In this document: positions 1 through 6,333 of the stretch, in pieces | Layout of the letters: every line of letters starts with the position of its first letter | How positions within the stretch are numbered: position 1 is the first letter of the stretch | Assembly (NCBI GenBank): GCA_013816105.1 | Contig: JACDEY010000009.1 | Coordinates: forward strand, 1-10,288 | Length of the DNA: 10,288 nucleotides | Reading direction: 5' to 3' | Source of the DNA: Actinomycetota bacterium | GTDB taxonomy: Bacteria; Actinomycetota; UBA4738 | Notes under the pieces: generated by a model | Seen by the model: the letters and a program-made list of their open reading frames with translations, nothing else | What the model was told of the DNA's origin: nothing | Database searches by the model: none | Program-made: the position numbers and the translations under genes

Positions 1-365
1 AGGCCGTACACGAATCCGGCGCACGCGGCGTTCAGGTCGAACGACGGACAGGAGAGCTCGAGGCGAGCTTGAACGAACGACGCCGTGGACGGGATGAATC
101 GTTCGGGGGTGCACGTCGCGACGATGAGCAGGTCGATCGCCGAGGGCTGGGCCCCGGCGGTTCGCATGGCAGCGCGGGCGGCCTCGGCCGCAAGGGAGGC
201 GGTCGACTCCGACGGCCCCGCAAAGCGGCGGGATCGGATTCCGGTCCGCTCGCGGATCCACTCGTCGGAGGTCTCGATCCTTTCTTCGAACCACGAGTTC
301 GGGACCACCCGTTCGGGCAGGGCCGATCCCAGTCCGCTGAGCTTCGCGTAGCGCTCGGCGCTCAC
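1..365 (-). CDS. fabH: beta-ketoacyl-ACP synthase III (KAS III), 3' part outside window
   Basis: FabH condenses acetyl-CoA (or a branched acyl-CoA) with malonyl-ACP to start type II fatty acid synthesis in the cytosol. The visible 121 codons from the GTG at 365 read MSAERYAKLSGLGSALPERV and onward. They contain the family landmarks TSDEWIRERTGIRSRR (32-47), a TCTPERFIPSTA segment (84-95) and the active-site block DLNAACAGF (110-118) with nucleophile Cys115. The His and Asn of the catalytic triad would lie beyond the left edge. The GTG start overlaps the stop of the upstream gene as GTGA, and GAGGG lies 7 bases before it, which supports this start. The usual family length is about 310-340 residues, so roughly a third is present. 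It probably shares an mRNA with fabD. The starter-unit preference (acetyl or branched) cannot be told from this part. Confidence 0.95.
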   Translation of the reverse strand, partial: MSAERYAKLSGLGSALPERVVPNSWFEERIETSDEWIRERTGIRSRRFAGPSESTASLAAEAARAAMRTAGAQPSAIDLLIVATCTPERFIPSTASFVQARLELSCPSFDLNAACAGFVYG

Positions 366-712
366 CCGGAAGCCCTCGCTTCGCCCCGCCACTCCGGCGG
401 GGGAGTGTCGTCCAGCCAAACGAGGGGCTGGCCCTTGGCGACGGGTTCGCCGTCCCGGACGAGGATGCCCGCCACCCGCGCTCCAAGCGGCGCGTGGACC
501 TCCACGAGGTTGTTGCCCTGCTCCACCTGCGCGAGCGCCTGTCCGGCGGACACCCACTCGTCTCCCTGGTGGAACGCCATGGGAGGCAGGTGCCGGAGGC
601 GACCCGCCGCGGGGGCGACGACCAGACGCATCCCGCCCAGGCCGACGGACTCTCCCATGGAGTCGGGCGCCGGCTCGCGGAGCAGCGGCGATCGACGATC
701 CCGGGTCCTCAC
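362..712 (-). CDS. BCCP-like biotinyl/lipoyl-domain protein lacking the modifiable lysine
   Basis: A 116-residue protein whose residues 29-101 follow the pattern of the biotin carboxyl carrier domain: VVAPAAGRL (31-39), QGDEWVSAGQALAQVE (49-64), then VEVHAPLGARVAGILVRDG (70-88) and VAKGQPLVWLD (91-101). In BCCP the hairpin between the two half-domains carries EAMK, whose Lys is biotinylated. Here the aligned residues are E64-Q65-G66-N67, so the Lys position is Asn67. The hairpin has no lysine, and the only Lys in the protein (K93) lies in the second half-domain. Residues 1-28 are Arg/Pro-rich with no recognised domain. It therefore cannot carry biotin or lipoate in the normal way. It overlaps fabD and fabH by GTGA on both sides, which points to a role in fatty-acid synthesis, perhaps as a structural or regulatory partner of acetyl-CoA carboxylase (inference). 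An internal ATG (Met19) is a possible alternative start, but AGGA 6 bases before the GTG at 712 favours the longer form. Confidence 0.8.
   Translation of the reverse strand: MRTRDRRSPLLREPAPDSMGESVGLGGMRLVVAPAAGRLRHLPPMAFHQGDEWVSAGQALAQVEQGNNLVEVHAPLGARVAGILVRDGEPVAKGQPLVWLDDTPPPEWRGEARASG
373..377 (-). promoter_or_regulatory. ribosome binding site of fabH
   Basis: GAGGG on the minus strand, 7 bases upstream of the GTG at 365. It lies inside the 3' end of the preceding gene and supports the GTGA-overlap start of fabH. Confidence 0.6.
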
Positions 713-1668
713 GTGGCTTCCTGCCCCTCCCCCTGGCCCTGCCCCTGGGCCTGCCGAAGCTCCGCGGCGACCGAACGGGCATCCTCCGGCGAACCGACCG
801 CCCGGACCTTGCTCCCCTCCACGGCCCGACGGGCAAGCTTACTAAGAACGTCGCCCGGGCCGGCCTCCACGAACCAGTCGATGCCCATGTCCTTCATGGC
901 GCGCATCGTGGCGTCCCAGCGGACCGGTGAGATCAGGTGACGCGACAGCAGGTCCCGAATGGCGATGGGCTGCAGCGTGGGCTTGCCGCTCGCGTTCGGG
1001 ATGAGGGTGAACGTGGGCTTGTGGAACTCCAGCCTCGAGAGAGCCTCCCGGACCGGCTGGAGGGCCGGCTCCATGAGGGGCGAGTGGAATGCGCCGGCGA
1101 CCTGCAGGCGCACGGTACGGGCGCCGCGGCTGCGGGCGAGCTCGGTCGCCCGATCGACGGCGGCGACGGAGCCGGAGAGGACCGTTTGCATGGGGCCGTT
1201 CTCGTTCGCAACGGCCAGGACGTCACCGCGGCCGGCCACGTCGCAGACGTCGGCGGCCTCGGCCAAGGAGATGCCCAGGAGCGCCGTCATGGCCCCGGGG
1301 GTGGCCTTCGAGGCCCTACCCATCTCGCGGGCACGGACGGACAGGGCGGCCAGGCCGTCCTCGAACGTGAGGGCGCCGGTCGCGACGAGCGCCGCGTACT
1401 CGCCGAGTGAGTGCCCGGCGGCCGCATCGAAGAGCACCCCCTCGGCCCGCAGGACCTCGAATGCGGCGACGTCGCAGGCGAACACGGCCGGCTGGACGAC
1501 CTCCGTCTCCTCCAGAGCCGACGGCTCACGACTTCGTTCCACAACGCTCCAGCCGAGGGCGTTCGAGGCGGTCTCGATTGCGGCCTTGCCGACGGGATGG
1601 TCCATCCAGGCATCGGCCATGCCGGGGAACTGCGATCCCTGGCCCGGAAACAGGATTGCTACGGCCAT
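709..1668 (-). CDS. fabD: malonyl-CoA:ACP transacylase
   Basis: FabD moves malonyl from malonyl-CoA to the phosphopantetheine of acyl carrier protein, supplying extender units to FabH and the elongating synthases. The 319-residue protein has the expected landmarks: LFPGQGSQ (6-13, oxyanion Gln10), GHSLGE (85-90, nucleophile Ser87), VRARE with substrate Arg112, AFHSPLM (193-199, catalytic His195) and [13 protein letters not shown] (266-278). The length fits the 300-320 of the family. The ATG at 1668 gives the canonical N-terminus; AGGGACGG lies a short distance upstream. The C-terminus ends in a Gln-Gly repeat encoded by a hexanucleotide tract. It is the first gene of the minus-strand operon and is divergent from mreB across a 191-base region with inverted repeats. 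Its stop TGA overlaps the GTG of the next gene. Confidence 0.97.
   Translation of the reverse strand: MAVAILFPGQGSQFPGMADAWMDHPVGKAAIETASNALGWSVVERSREPSALEETEVVQPAVFACDVAAFEVLRAEGVLFDAAAGHSLGEYAALVATGALTFEDGLAALSVRAREMGRASKATPGAMTALLGISLAEAADVCDVAGRGDVLAVANENGPMQTVLSGSVAAVDRATELARSRGARTVRLQVAGAFHSPLMEPALQPVREALSRLEFHKPTFTLIPNASGKPTLQPIAIRDLLSRHLISPVRWDATMRAMKDMGIDWFVEAGPGDVLSKLARRAVEGSKVRAVGSPEDARSVAAELRQAQGQGQGEGQEAT
718..753 (-). repeat. six-unit hexanucleotide repeat in the fabD 3' end
   Basis: On the minus strand six consecutive 6-base units read CAGGCC, CAGGGG, CAGGGC, CAGGGG, GAGGGG and CAGGAA. They encode the Gln/Gly-rich end of FabD (residues 306-317). The tract lies outside the conserved acyltransferase fold and could vary in copy number. 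Confidence 0.75.
719..722 (-). promoter_or_regulatory. ribosome binding site of the BCCP-like gene
   Basis: AGGA on the minus strand, 6 bases before the GTG at 712. It sits in the last unit of the CAGGxx hexanucleotide repeat at the 3' end of fabD, so the repeat tract doubles as the initiation signal of the next gene. Confidence 0.55.
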
Positions 1669-1697
1669 TGCACCGTCCCTATCACGGGTATGCGGAA

Positions 1698-1728
1698 ACG
1701 CGCCATCCGGCCCTCGCCGGACGCGCGT
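1698..1728. repeat. imperfect inverted repeat (hairpin) in the fabD leader
   Basis: Outer arms ACGCGC (1698-1703) and GCGCGT (1723-1728) and inner arms TCCGGC (1706-1711) and GCCGGA (1716-1721) are exact complements. They are separated by a small CA/C internal loop and a 4-base loop CCTC (GAGG on the minus strand). It lies 30-60 bases upstream of the fabD start and has no T-tract. It could be an RNA hairpin in the fabD leader or a protein-binding site. Confidence 0.6.
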
Positions 1729-1786
1729 GCGCCCTCGGCAATCACGTCCTCCCTAGACCCCCAACGGCTGCCATCGGTTACATCCT

Positions 1787-1818
1787 GGTCCGCTCGAACA
1801 GTGACATTCAAGCGGACC
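1787..1818. repeat. 32-base inverted repeat, candidate operator
   Basis: GGTCCGCT (1787-1794) and AGCGGACC (1811-1818) are perfect 8-base complements. After one C/A mismatch, GAA (1796-1798) pairs with TTC (1807-1809) around an 8-base centre. Eleven pairs in a short AT-poor gap between divergent promoters is typical of a dimeric regulator site. No regulator gene is in the window, so the binding protein is unknown. Confidence 0.6.
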
Positions 1819-1821
1819 GCA

Positions 1822-1839
1822 GGTTGCCACTCTGCAACC
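1822..1839. repeat. hairpin in the mreB leader next to the ribosome binding site
   Basis: GGTTGC (1822-1827) and GCAACC (1834-1839) are perfect complements around the 6-base loop CACTCT. The right arm ends 8 bases before the AGAAAGG ribosome binding site of mreB, so as RNA it could affect initiation. Confidence 0.5.
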
Positions 1840-1847
1840 GCTGCTGT

Positions 1848-1854
1848 AGAAAGG
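1848..1854 (+). promoter_or_regulatory. ribosome binding site that fixes the mreB start
   Basis: AGAAAGG ends 5 bases before the ATG at 1860. It selects this ATG over the in-frame GTG at 1854, which it overlaps, and over upstream in-frame starts that would run into fabD. Confidence 0.65.
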
Positions 1855-1859
1855 TGCGG

Positions 1860-2939
1860 ATGCAGAGGGGTTGGCTCTCGGACGGCGCCCAGAAATCCCC
1901 ACCGAAAGCCGAAGGATTCACGGGATTTCTAGGCCGGGACATGGCGGTTGACCTCGGCACCGCAAATACCCTGGTGTACGTGCGCGGACGCGGCATCGTG
2001 CTCAACGAGCCGAGCGTCGTCGCGATCAATACCGTGAATGGCGCCATCCTGACCGTGGGGGCGGAGGCGAAGCGGATGATCGGGCGCACGCCCTCACACA
2101 TCCGAGCCGTACGTCCTCTGAAGGACGGCGTCATAGCGGACTTCGACATCACCGAGAAGATGCTCCGCTACTTCATCCAAAAGGTACATCACCGGCGGTT
2201 CATGGCGAAGCCACGCGTCGTCGTGTGCGTGCCGAGCGGCATAACGGGGGTCGAGCAACGTGCGGTGGAGGAGGCGACGATCTCCGCCGGCGCACGCTCG
2301 GCTTTCATCATCGAGGAGCCGATGGCCGCGGCGATCGGGGCGGGGCTCCCCATCCACGAGCCCACCGGCAACATGGTCGTGGACATCGGCGGAGGAACCA
2401 CAGAGGTGGCCGTCATATCGCTGGGCGGCGTGGTCACGTCCAGCTCGGTACGGGTGGGCGGCGACGAGCTCGACGAGGCCATCATCCAGCACGTCAAGAA
2501 GGAGTACTCGCTCGCTCTAGGTGAGCGGACCGCCGAAGCCATCAAGCTCGCCATCGGCTCGGCCTTCCCCACGGCCGACGACATGATCGCGGAGATCAAG
2601 GGCCGGGACCTTGTGAGCGGCCTGCCGAAGACCATCCACGTTACGTCCGAGGAGATACGCAAGGCCATCGAAGAACCGGTGAACGCCATCATCGACGCGG
2701 TGAAGAACACTCTCGACCGCTGCCCGCCCGAGCTCGCCGCCGACGTCATGGACAAGGGGATCGTGCTCACCGGCGGAGGCGCCCTACTGAAGGGCCTCGA
2801 CGAGCGCCTGAAGCACGAGACCGGGATGCCGATCCATCTGGCCGACGAGCCGTTGTTCTGCGTCGCCATCGGTTCTGGTAAATGCCTGGAGGAGTTCGAA
2901 GTCCTGAAGCGGGTGCTGACCTCCTCCACCAGACGATAG
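1860..2939 (+). CDS. mreB: rod shape-determining actin homologue MreB
   Basis: MreB is a membrane-associated actin-like ATPase whose filaments orient lateral peptidoglycan synthesis. In Streptomyces the same family works mainly in spore-wall assembly. From the ATG at 1860 the protein has 359 residues. Motifs are phosphate-1 [15 protein letters not shown] (27-41), [13 protein letters not shown] (152-164), phosphate-2 [18 protein letters not shown] (173-190), the GERTAEAIK block (221-229) and the adenosine motif [18 protein letters not shown] (300-317). The sequence closely resembles Streptomyces MreB as I recall it. The core normally starts a few residues before DMAVDLG; here about 22 extra residues (MQRGWLSDG...) precede it, and no other start codon lies between 1860 and Met28. 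It is first in the mre operon; mreC follows after 9 bases. Confidence 0.96.
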   Translation: MQRGWLSDGAQKSPPKAEGFTGFLGRDMAVDLGTANTLVYVRGRGIVLNEPSVVAINTVNGAILTVGAEAKRMIGRTPSHIRAVRPLKDGVIADFDITEKMLRYFIQKVHHRRFMAKPRVVVCVPSGITGVEQRAVEEATISAGARSAFIIEEPMAAAIGAGLPIHEPTGNMVVDIGGGTTEVAVISLGGVVTSSSVRVGGDELDEAIIQHVKKEYSLALGERTAEAIKLAIGSAFPTADDMIAEIKGRDLVSGLPKTIHVTSEEIRKAIEEPVNAIIDAVKNTLDRCPPELAADVMDKGIVLTGGGALLKGLDERLKHETGMPIHLADEPLFCVAIGSGKCLEEFEVLKRVLTSSTRR

Positions 2940-2948
2940 GGTCCCCCC

Positions 2949-3794
2949 ATGGTGCTGTACCGGCGCACCCGTAGCACTCGCCTGCTCGTGGTGAGCCTCG
3001 TGATGTTGAGCCTCATGACGATCACGATCGATTTTCGGGGCGGCGAGCAAGGGCCGTTCGCGGCGGTGGGCAGGGGAGCGCTGGCCGCCGTTGCGCCGCT
3101 GCAGGCTGCCGTCTCTCGGGTCTTTCGACCCGTCGGGGACTTCTTCACCGGCCTCGTCCACGTGGGTTCGCTCAAGAGCGAGAACGATGCCCTCCGCGAG
3201 GAGGTCCAGAAGTTGCGTTCGGAGAACATCGAGAGCGTCTCGATCCAGAGGGAGAACGCGGAGTTGCTCGCACTGGTGGGCCTGCGGGATCAGCTCGACC
3301 TGGAGGGCGTGCCCGCGATCGTCATCGGAGAGAGCGTGAGCAACTTCGAGTGGACGGTCACGATCGATCGAGGATCCTCCGACGGCCTGGAGGTCGACAT
3401 GCCGGTCGTCACGGGCGAGGGGCTCGTCGGCCATGTGGTCCGCGTCTCTGGTAACGCGGCCACCGTGGAGCTGATCATCGATCCGGAGTCCGCGGTTGCG
3501 GGGCGGCTGGTCGGGTCGGGCGAGACCGGTCTCGTGGTCGGGGACACGGACCTCCGGGACCTCACCATGGAGCTGGTCGACGACGAGACCGAGGTCAATC
3601 CGGATGAACGGGTGGTGACTTCGGGCTACCAGGGGGGGCTGTACCCGCCTCGCATCGTGATCGGGAGCGTGTCCCACGTCACAGGCGGATCCGGCGGGGT
3701 GAGCAAGATCATCACCGTCCGGCCCGCGGTCGACTTCTCCTCACTCGATATCGTGCTGGTGGTCACCAACCACCGTGCGACCTCGGAGCCGTGA
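2949..3794 (+). CDS. mreC: rod shape-determining protein MreC
   Basis: MreC is a single-pass membrane protein with an extracytoplasmic domain that binds and activates PBP2/RodA. The 281-residue protein shows a short basic N-terminus (YRRTRSTR), a membrane helix at about 11-27, a coiled coil at about 74-115 (SLKSENDALREEVQKLRSEN and the ENAELLALVGL heptads), then the beta-rich MreC domain with EGLVGHVVRVSGNAATVELI (157-176) and DERVVTSGYQGGLYPPRIVIGSV (219-241). The length is within the normal range and no C-terminal disordered extension is present. The ATG at 2949 has AGGG 7 bases upstream, overlapping the mreB stop. It lies between mreB and mreD in the standard order. Confidence 0.95.
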   Translation: MVLYRRTRSTRLLVVSLVMLSLMTITIDFRGGEQGPFAAVGRGALAAVAPLQAAVSRVFRPVGDFFTGLVHVGSLKSENDALREEVQKLRSENIESVSIQRENAELLALVGLRDQLDLEGVPAIVIGESVSNFEWTVTIDRGSSDGLEVDMPVVTGEGLVGHVVRVSGNAATVELIIDPESAVAGRLVGSGETGLVVGDTDLRDLTMELVDDETEVNPDERVVTSGYQGGLYPPRIVIGSVSHVTGGSGGVSKIITVRPAVDFSSLDIVLVVTNHRATSEP

Positions 3795-3813
3795 GCCTCC
3801 GCGATGGTGGGCG

Positions 3814-3829
3814 GGGCCCGCGGGGGCCC
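3814..3829. repeat. GGGCCC hairpin in the mreC-mreD gap
   Basis: Two copies of the self-complementary GGGCCC (3814-3819 and 3824-3829) enclose a 4-base loop GCGG. A third GGGCCC (3840-3845) directly abuts the mreD ATG. The copies could pair in alternative ways and affect access to the mreD start. No T-run follows, so this is not an obvious terminator. Confidence 0.5.
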
Positions 3830-3833
3830 TCGA

Positions 3834-3839
3834 TAGACT
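3834..3839 (+). promoter_or_regulatory. candidate -10 element for a leaderless mreD transcript
   Basis: TAGACT fits the actinobacterial TANNNT -10 pattern. It ends exactly 6 bases before the ATG at 3846, so a transcript would start at or next to the A of the start codon. mreD also lacks a Shine-Dalgarno sequence, as leaderless genes do. No convincing -35 is seen, so this remains a candidate. Confidence 0.35.
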
Positions 3840-3845
3840 GGGCCC

Positions 3846-4352
3846 ATGCGCCGGATCCTCTCGTGGACGGTCGTCGTTCTGACGGCGCTCGTCCTGCAAT
3901 CGACGGTCTTCTCGCAGATCGAGCTCGGCGGGGCGAAGCCCGAGCTCGTGTTCCTGGCGACGGTCGTGCTCGCACTGATGGAGGGACCCTCCTCGGGAGC
4001 CCTCGCCGGCTTCGTCGGCGGCATGGCACAGGACTTCCTGTTGAACCAGCCGAAGGGGATCACCGCGCTCACCCTCACGCTGCTCGGCTACGGGGTGGGC
4101 ATGCTCCGCCAGTACATCGTCACCCCGAGCCCCCTGCTCCCGGTCGTCCTGGTCGGCGCCGCAACCCTCGCGGGAGTCCTGTTTCAGGGCATCGTCATGT
4201 TCCTGCTGAACCAGCTCGACGTCAGCGGCCTCTATCTCCTCCGGGTGGCGCTGCTGACGGCCCTGTACAACGCCGTTCTGACCCCGTTCCTCTTCCCGGT
4301 CATCCGGCGCATCGCGGAGTCCTCCCGCGTCACGAAGGTGTTCCGGTGGTAG
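3846..4352 (+). CDS. mreD: rod shape-determining membrane protein MreD
   Basis: MreD is a small integral membrane protein of the elongation complex that works with MreC. The 168-residue product is almost wholly hydrophobic, with about five membrane segments (roughly 4-22, 32-64, 71-91, 95-120, 128-152). It has the family pattern KPELVFLATVVLALMEG (31-47) and GALAGFVGGMAQDFLL (51-66), including the conserved Asp63. It ends in a basic cytoplasmic stretch. The length is normal for the family. The ATG at 3846 has no Shine-Dalgarno sequence; instead TAGACT lies 6 bases upstream, suggesting possible leaderless initiation. The gap from mreC is 51 bases and holds a GC-rich hairpin. Confidence 0.92.
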   Translation: MRRILSWTVVVLTALVLQSTVFSQIELGGAKPELVFLATVVLALMEGPSSGALAGFVGGMAQDFLLNQPKGITALTLTLLGYGVGMLRQYIVTPSPLLPVVLVGAATLAGVLFQGIVMFLLNQLDVSGLYLLRVALLTALYNAVLTPFLFPVIRRIAESSRVTKVFRW

Positions 4353-4401
4353 GGGACCGCCGGGTAATGACGCTGTCGCCGGCTCGCGAGGGAGAGGGTC
4401 C

Positions 4402-6333
4402 GTGACGGAGCCGAGAACCCGAATGCGGCTGAAGGTCCTCGCGACGCTTTTCGTGCTGATCTTCGCCGGGATCACCACGAGGCTATGGTTCCTGCAGGTC
4501 CTCGCCTCCGAGCAGTTTTCGGCGCTCGCGAACCAGAACCAGGTCCGACTCGTGTCGATCCAGCCAGTTCGCGGCCTGATCCTCGACCGGGACGGCAACG
4601 TTCTCGTGGGCAACAGGCCGTCCTCGGTCGTCACGGTCGACCGGCTGGCGATGAGGGAGAGCGGCGAGGAGGTCCTCCTTCGCCTCTCGGAGCTGCTCGA
4701 CGTGAACATCGACGACCTCGTGGAACGGGTGAACAGCCCTCGTTACGCGCCCTACCAGCCCGTGCCCGTGGCGGAGGACGTACCCGAAGAGACCATCTTC
4801 TATCTGCGAGAGCACGAGCGCGATTTCCCCGGCGTCGACTACGAGCTCTCCTCGGTGCGCGACTACCCCGAGGGGGTTCTCGCCGCCCATGTACTCGGCT
4901 ACGTCGGCGAGATCTCGGAGGAGCAGCTCGACGCGCTCCGCCCCGTGGGCTACCTGGGTGACGAGATCGTCGGTAAGGCCGGCGTCGAGGCGACCTACGA
5001 GCGCCTCCTGTATGGGACCCGAGGCCAAAGGGCCATTCAGGTGAACGCGCAGGGGGACATCCTTGACAGGGACTTCGGAGGCCCGAAGCCGGCAGAGCCT
5101 GGCGCGAACCTGGTGCTCGCCATCGACACCGAGATCCAGAAGCTCACCGAGCGCAGCCTTACGCTCGGCATCCAGCTTGGGCGACGCACCATCGACGAGA
5201 ACACCGAGATCCCGTTCAAGGCCACGGGCGGGGCGGCCGTCGTGATGGATCCGCGGAACGGGCAGATCCTCGCCATGGCGTCGTTTCCCACCTACGAGCC
5301 CTCATTGTTCCTCGGCGGGCTCACAGCCGCGGAGAGGGCTCCGCTCGAGGACGAGGCGAACAACTTCCCCCAGTTGAATCGCGTCATCCAGGGCAAGTAC
5401 CCGGCCGGGTCGACTTTCAAGCCGTTCGTCGCCGCGGGCGCTTTGAAGCGCAAGATGGCGACGCTGGACGGGCTCTACGACTGTCCGGGGGAGTTCGTCG
5501 TGCCGAAGGACGAGTCGGGGACGGTCTTCAACAACTGGGAGCCCGTGAACCGGGGGTTCATCACGCTGGCGCATTCGCTGGCCATCTCCTGCGACACCGT
5601 CTACTACCAGTTCGGGTACGAGTACTACGTGCGGTACGTGAGATCGGGCAAGCAGTCGGAGATCATGCAGCAGGATCTCGGACAGATGGGATTCGGCAGG
5701 GTCAGCGGGATCGACCTGCCGGGCGAGTCGGCTGGGCGCATCCCAACACGCGCGTACAAGTTCGACCTCATCGAGGACAACCGGGATATCTACGGCGATG
5801 CGCTGTCGCTCTGGCTGCCGGGCGACAACGTGAACATGTCGATCGGTCAGGGCTTCTCGCTGGTGACTCCCTTGCAAATGGCTGTGGCCTACTCCGCGAT
5901 CGCGAACGGGGGCACGGTTTACGAGCCGCACGTGGGCCTTCGCCTCGAGCGCCCGGACGGCACGCTGGTTCGCCGCATCGCCCCGGAGGCGGTCGGGAAG
6001 TTGCCCATCACCCCGCGCCAGGTCGCCTACCTGCGGGACTCCCTTCGAGGAGTAACTGAGATCGGCACCGCCGACGAGGCCTTTCTGGGGTTTCCGCTGG
6101 ACCGGATCCCGGTTGCCGGCAAGACCGGCACCGCCGAGGTACCTCCGAAGCAGGACTACTCCTGGTTCGCGGCCATGGCGCCGGCCGACGACCCGCGGTA
6201 CGTGGTGGTCGGGCTGATCGAGCAGGGAGGGCACGGGTCGACCACGGCCGCACCGCTGGTCCGAAGGATCCTCGAGGGCCTGTTCGGGTTGCAGCCGGCG
6301 AAGACGCTCGAGGATGGGGGAGTCACCGACTGA
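4402..6333 (+). CDS. mrdA: penicillin-binding protein 2, elongation transpeptidase
   Basis: PBP2 is a class B penicillin-binding protein that cross-links peptidoglycan made by RodA during lateral growth. The 643-residue protein has a short cytoplasmic N-terminus, one membrane helix (about 10-30), the pedestal start VRGLILDRDGNVL (56-68) and a dimerisation-type region reaching VGKAGVEATYERLLYGTRG (190-208). The transpeptidase domain follows, with SxxK at S337-T338-F339-K340 (nucleophile Ser337), SxN as S396-C397-D398, the SCD form common in PBP2, and KTG at 574-576. All catalytic residues are present. The start is a GTG at 4402 preceded by GGGAGAGGG. The gap from mreD is 49 bases. The 3' end overlaps or abuts rodA, its SEDS partner. 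Confidence 0.95.
   Translation: MTEPRTRMRLKVLATLFVLIFAGITTRLWFLQVLASEQFSALANQNQVRLVSIQPVRGLILDRDGNVLVGNRPSSVVTVDRLAMRESGEEVLLRLSELLDVNIDDLVERVNSPRYAPYQPVPVAEDVPEETIFYLREHERDFPGVDYELSSVRDYPEGVLAAHVLGYVGEISEEQLDALRPVGYLGDEIVGKAGVEATYERLLYGTRGQRAIQVNAQGDILDRDFGGPKPAEPGANLVLAIDTEIQKLTERSLTLGIQLGRRTIDENTEIPFKATGGAAVVMDPRNGQILAMASFPTYEPSLFLGGLTAAERAPLEDEANNFPQLNRVIQGKYPAGSTFKPFVAAGALKRKMATLDGLYDCPGEFVVPKDESGTVFNNWEPVNRGFITLAHSLAISCDTVYYQFGYEYYVRYVRSGKQSEIMQQDLGQMGFGRVSGIDLPGESAGRIPTRAYKFDLIEDNRDIYGDALSLWLPGDNVNMSIGQGFSLVTPLQMAVAYSAIANGGTVYEPHVGLRLERPDGTLVRRIAPEAVGKLPITPRQVAYLRDSLRGVTEIGTADEAFLGFPLDRIPVAGKTGTAEVPPKQDYSWFAAMAPADDPRYVVVGLIEQGGHGSTTAAPLVRRILEGLFGLQPAKTLEDGGVTD

Larger units (their letters stand above)
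1669..1859. promoter_or_regulatory. divergent control region between fabD and mreB
   Basis: A 191-base non-coding gap between two divergent operons, so it must hold promoters for both directions. No strong sigma-70-type promoter stands out. On the minus strand TTGAAT (1806-1811) lies 18 bases from CAGGAT (1782-1787), a weak fit. On the plus strand TAGACC (1754-1759) lies 18 bases before TTACAT (1778-1783), also weak. Three inverted repeats are present (1698-1728, 1787-1818, 1822-1839) and are listed separately. The middle one would cover the minus-strand -35 and spacer. Start sites cannot be fixed from sequence alone. Confidence 0.7.

Noticed and set aside
69..845. Long plus-strand ORF opposite fabH, the BCCP-like gene and fabD
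   Set aside because: Antisense to three genes with clear family motifs; composition typical of high-GC shadow frames.
1407..1859. In-frame upstream extension of mreB by 151 codons
   Set aside because: It runs antisense through fabD and the divergent gap, has Arg/Pro-rich composition typical of a shadow frame, and the good ribosome binding site is at 1848-1854.
2189..3229. 346-codon minus-strand ORF opposite mreB/mreC
   Set aside because: Antisense shadow of two conserved genes, Ser/Arg-rich with no recognisable domain.
3741..4709. 322-codon minus-strand ORF opposite mreC/mreD/PBP2
   Set aside because: Antisense to clear genes and highly charged low-complexity product.
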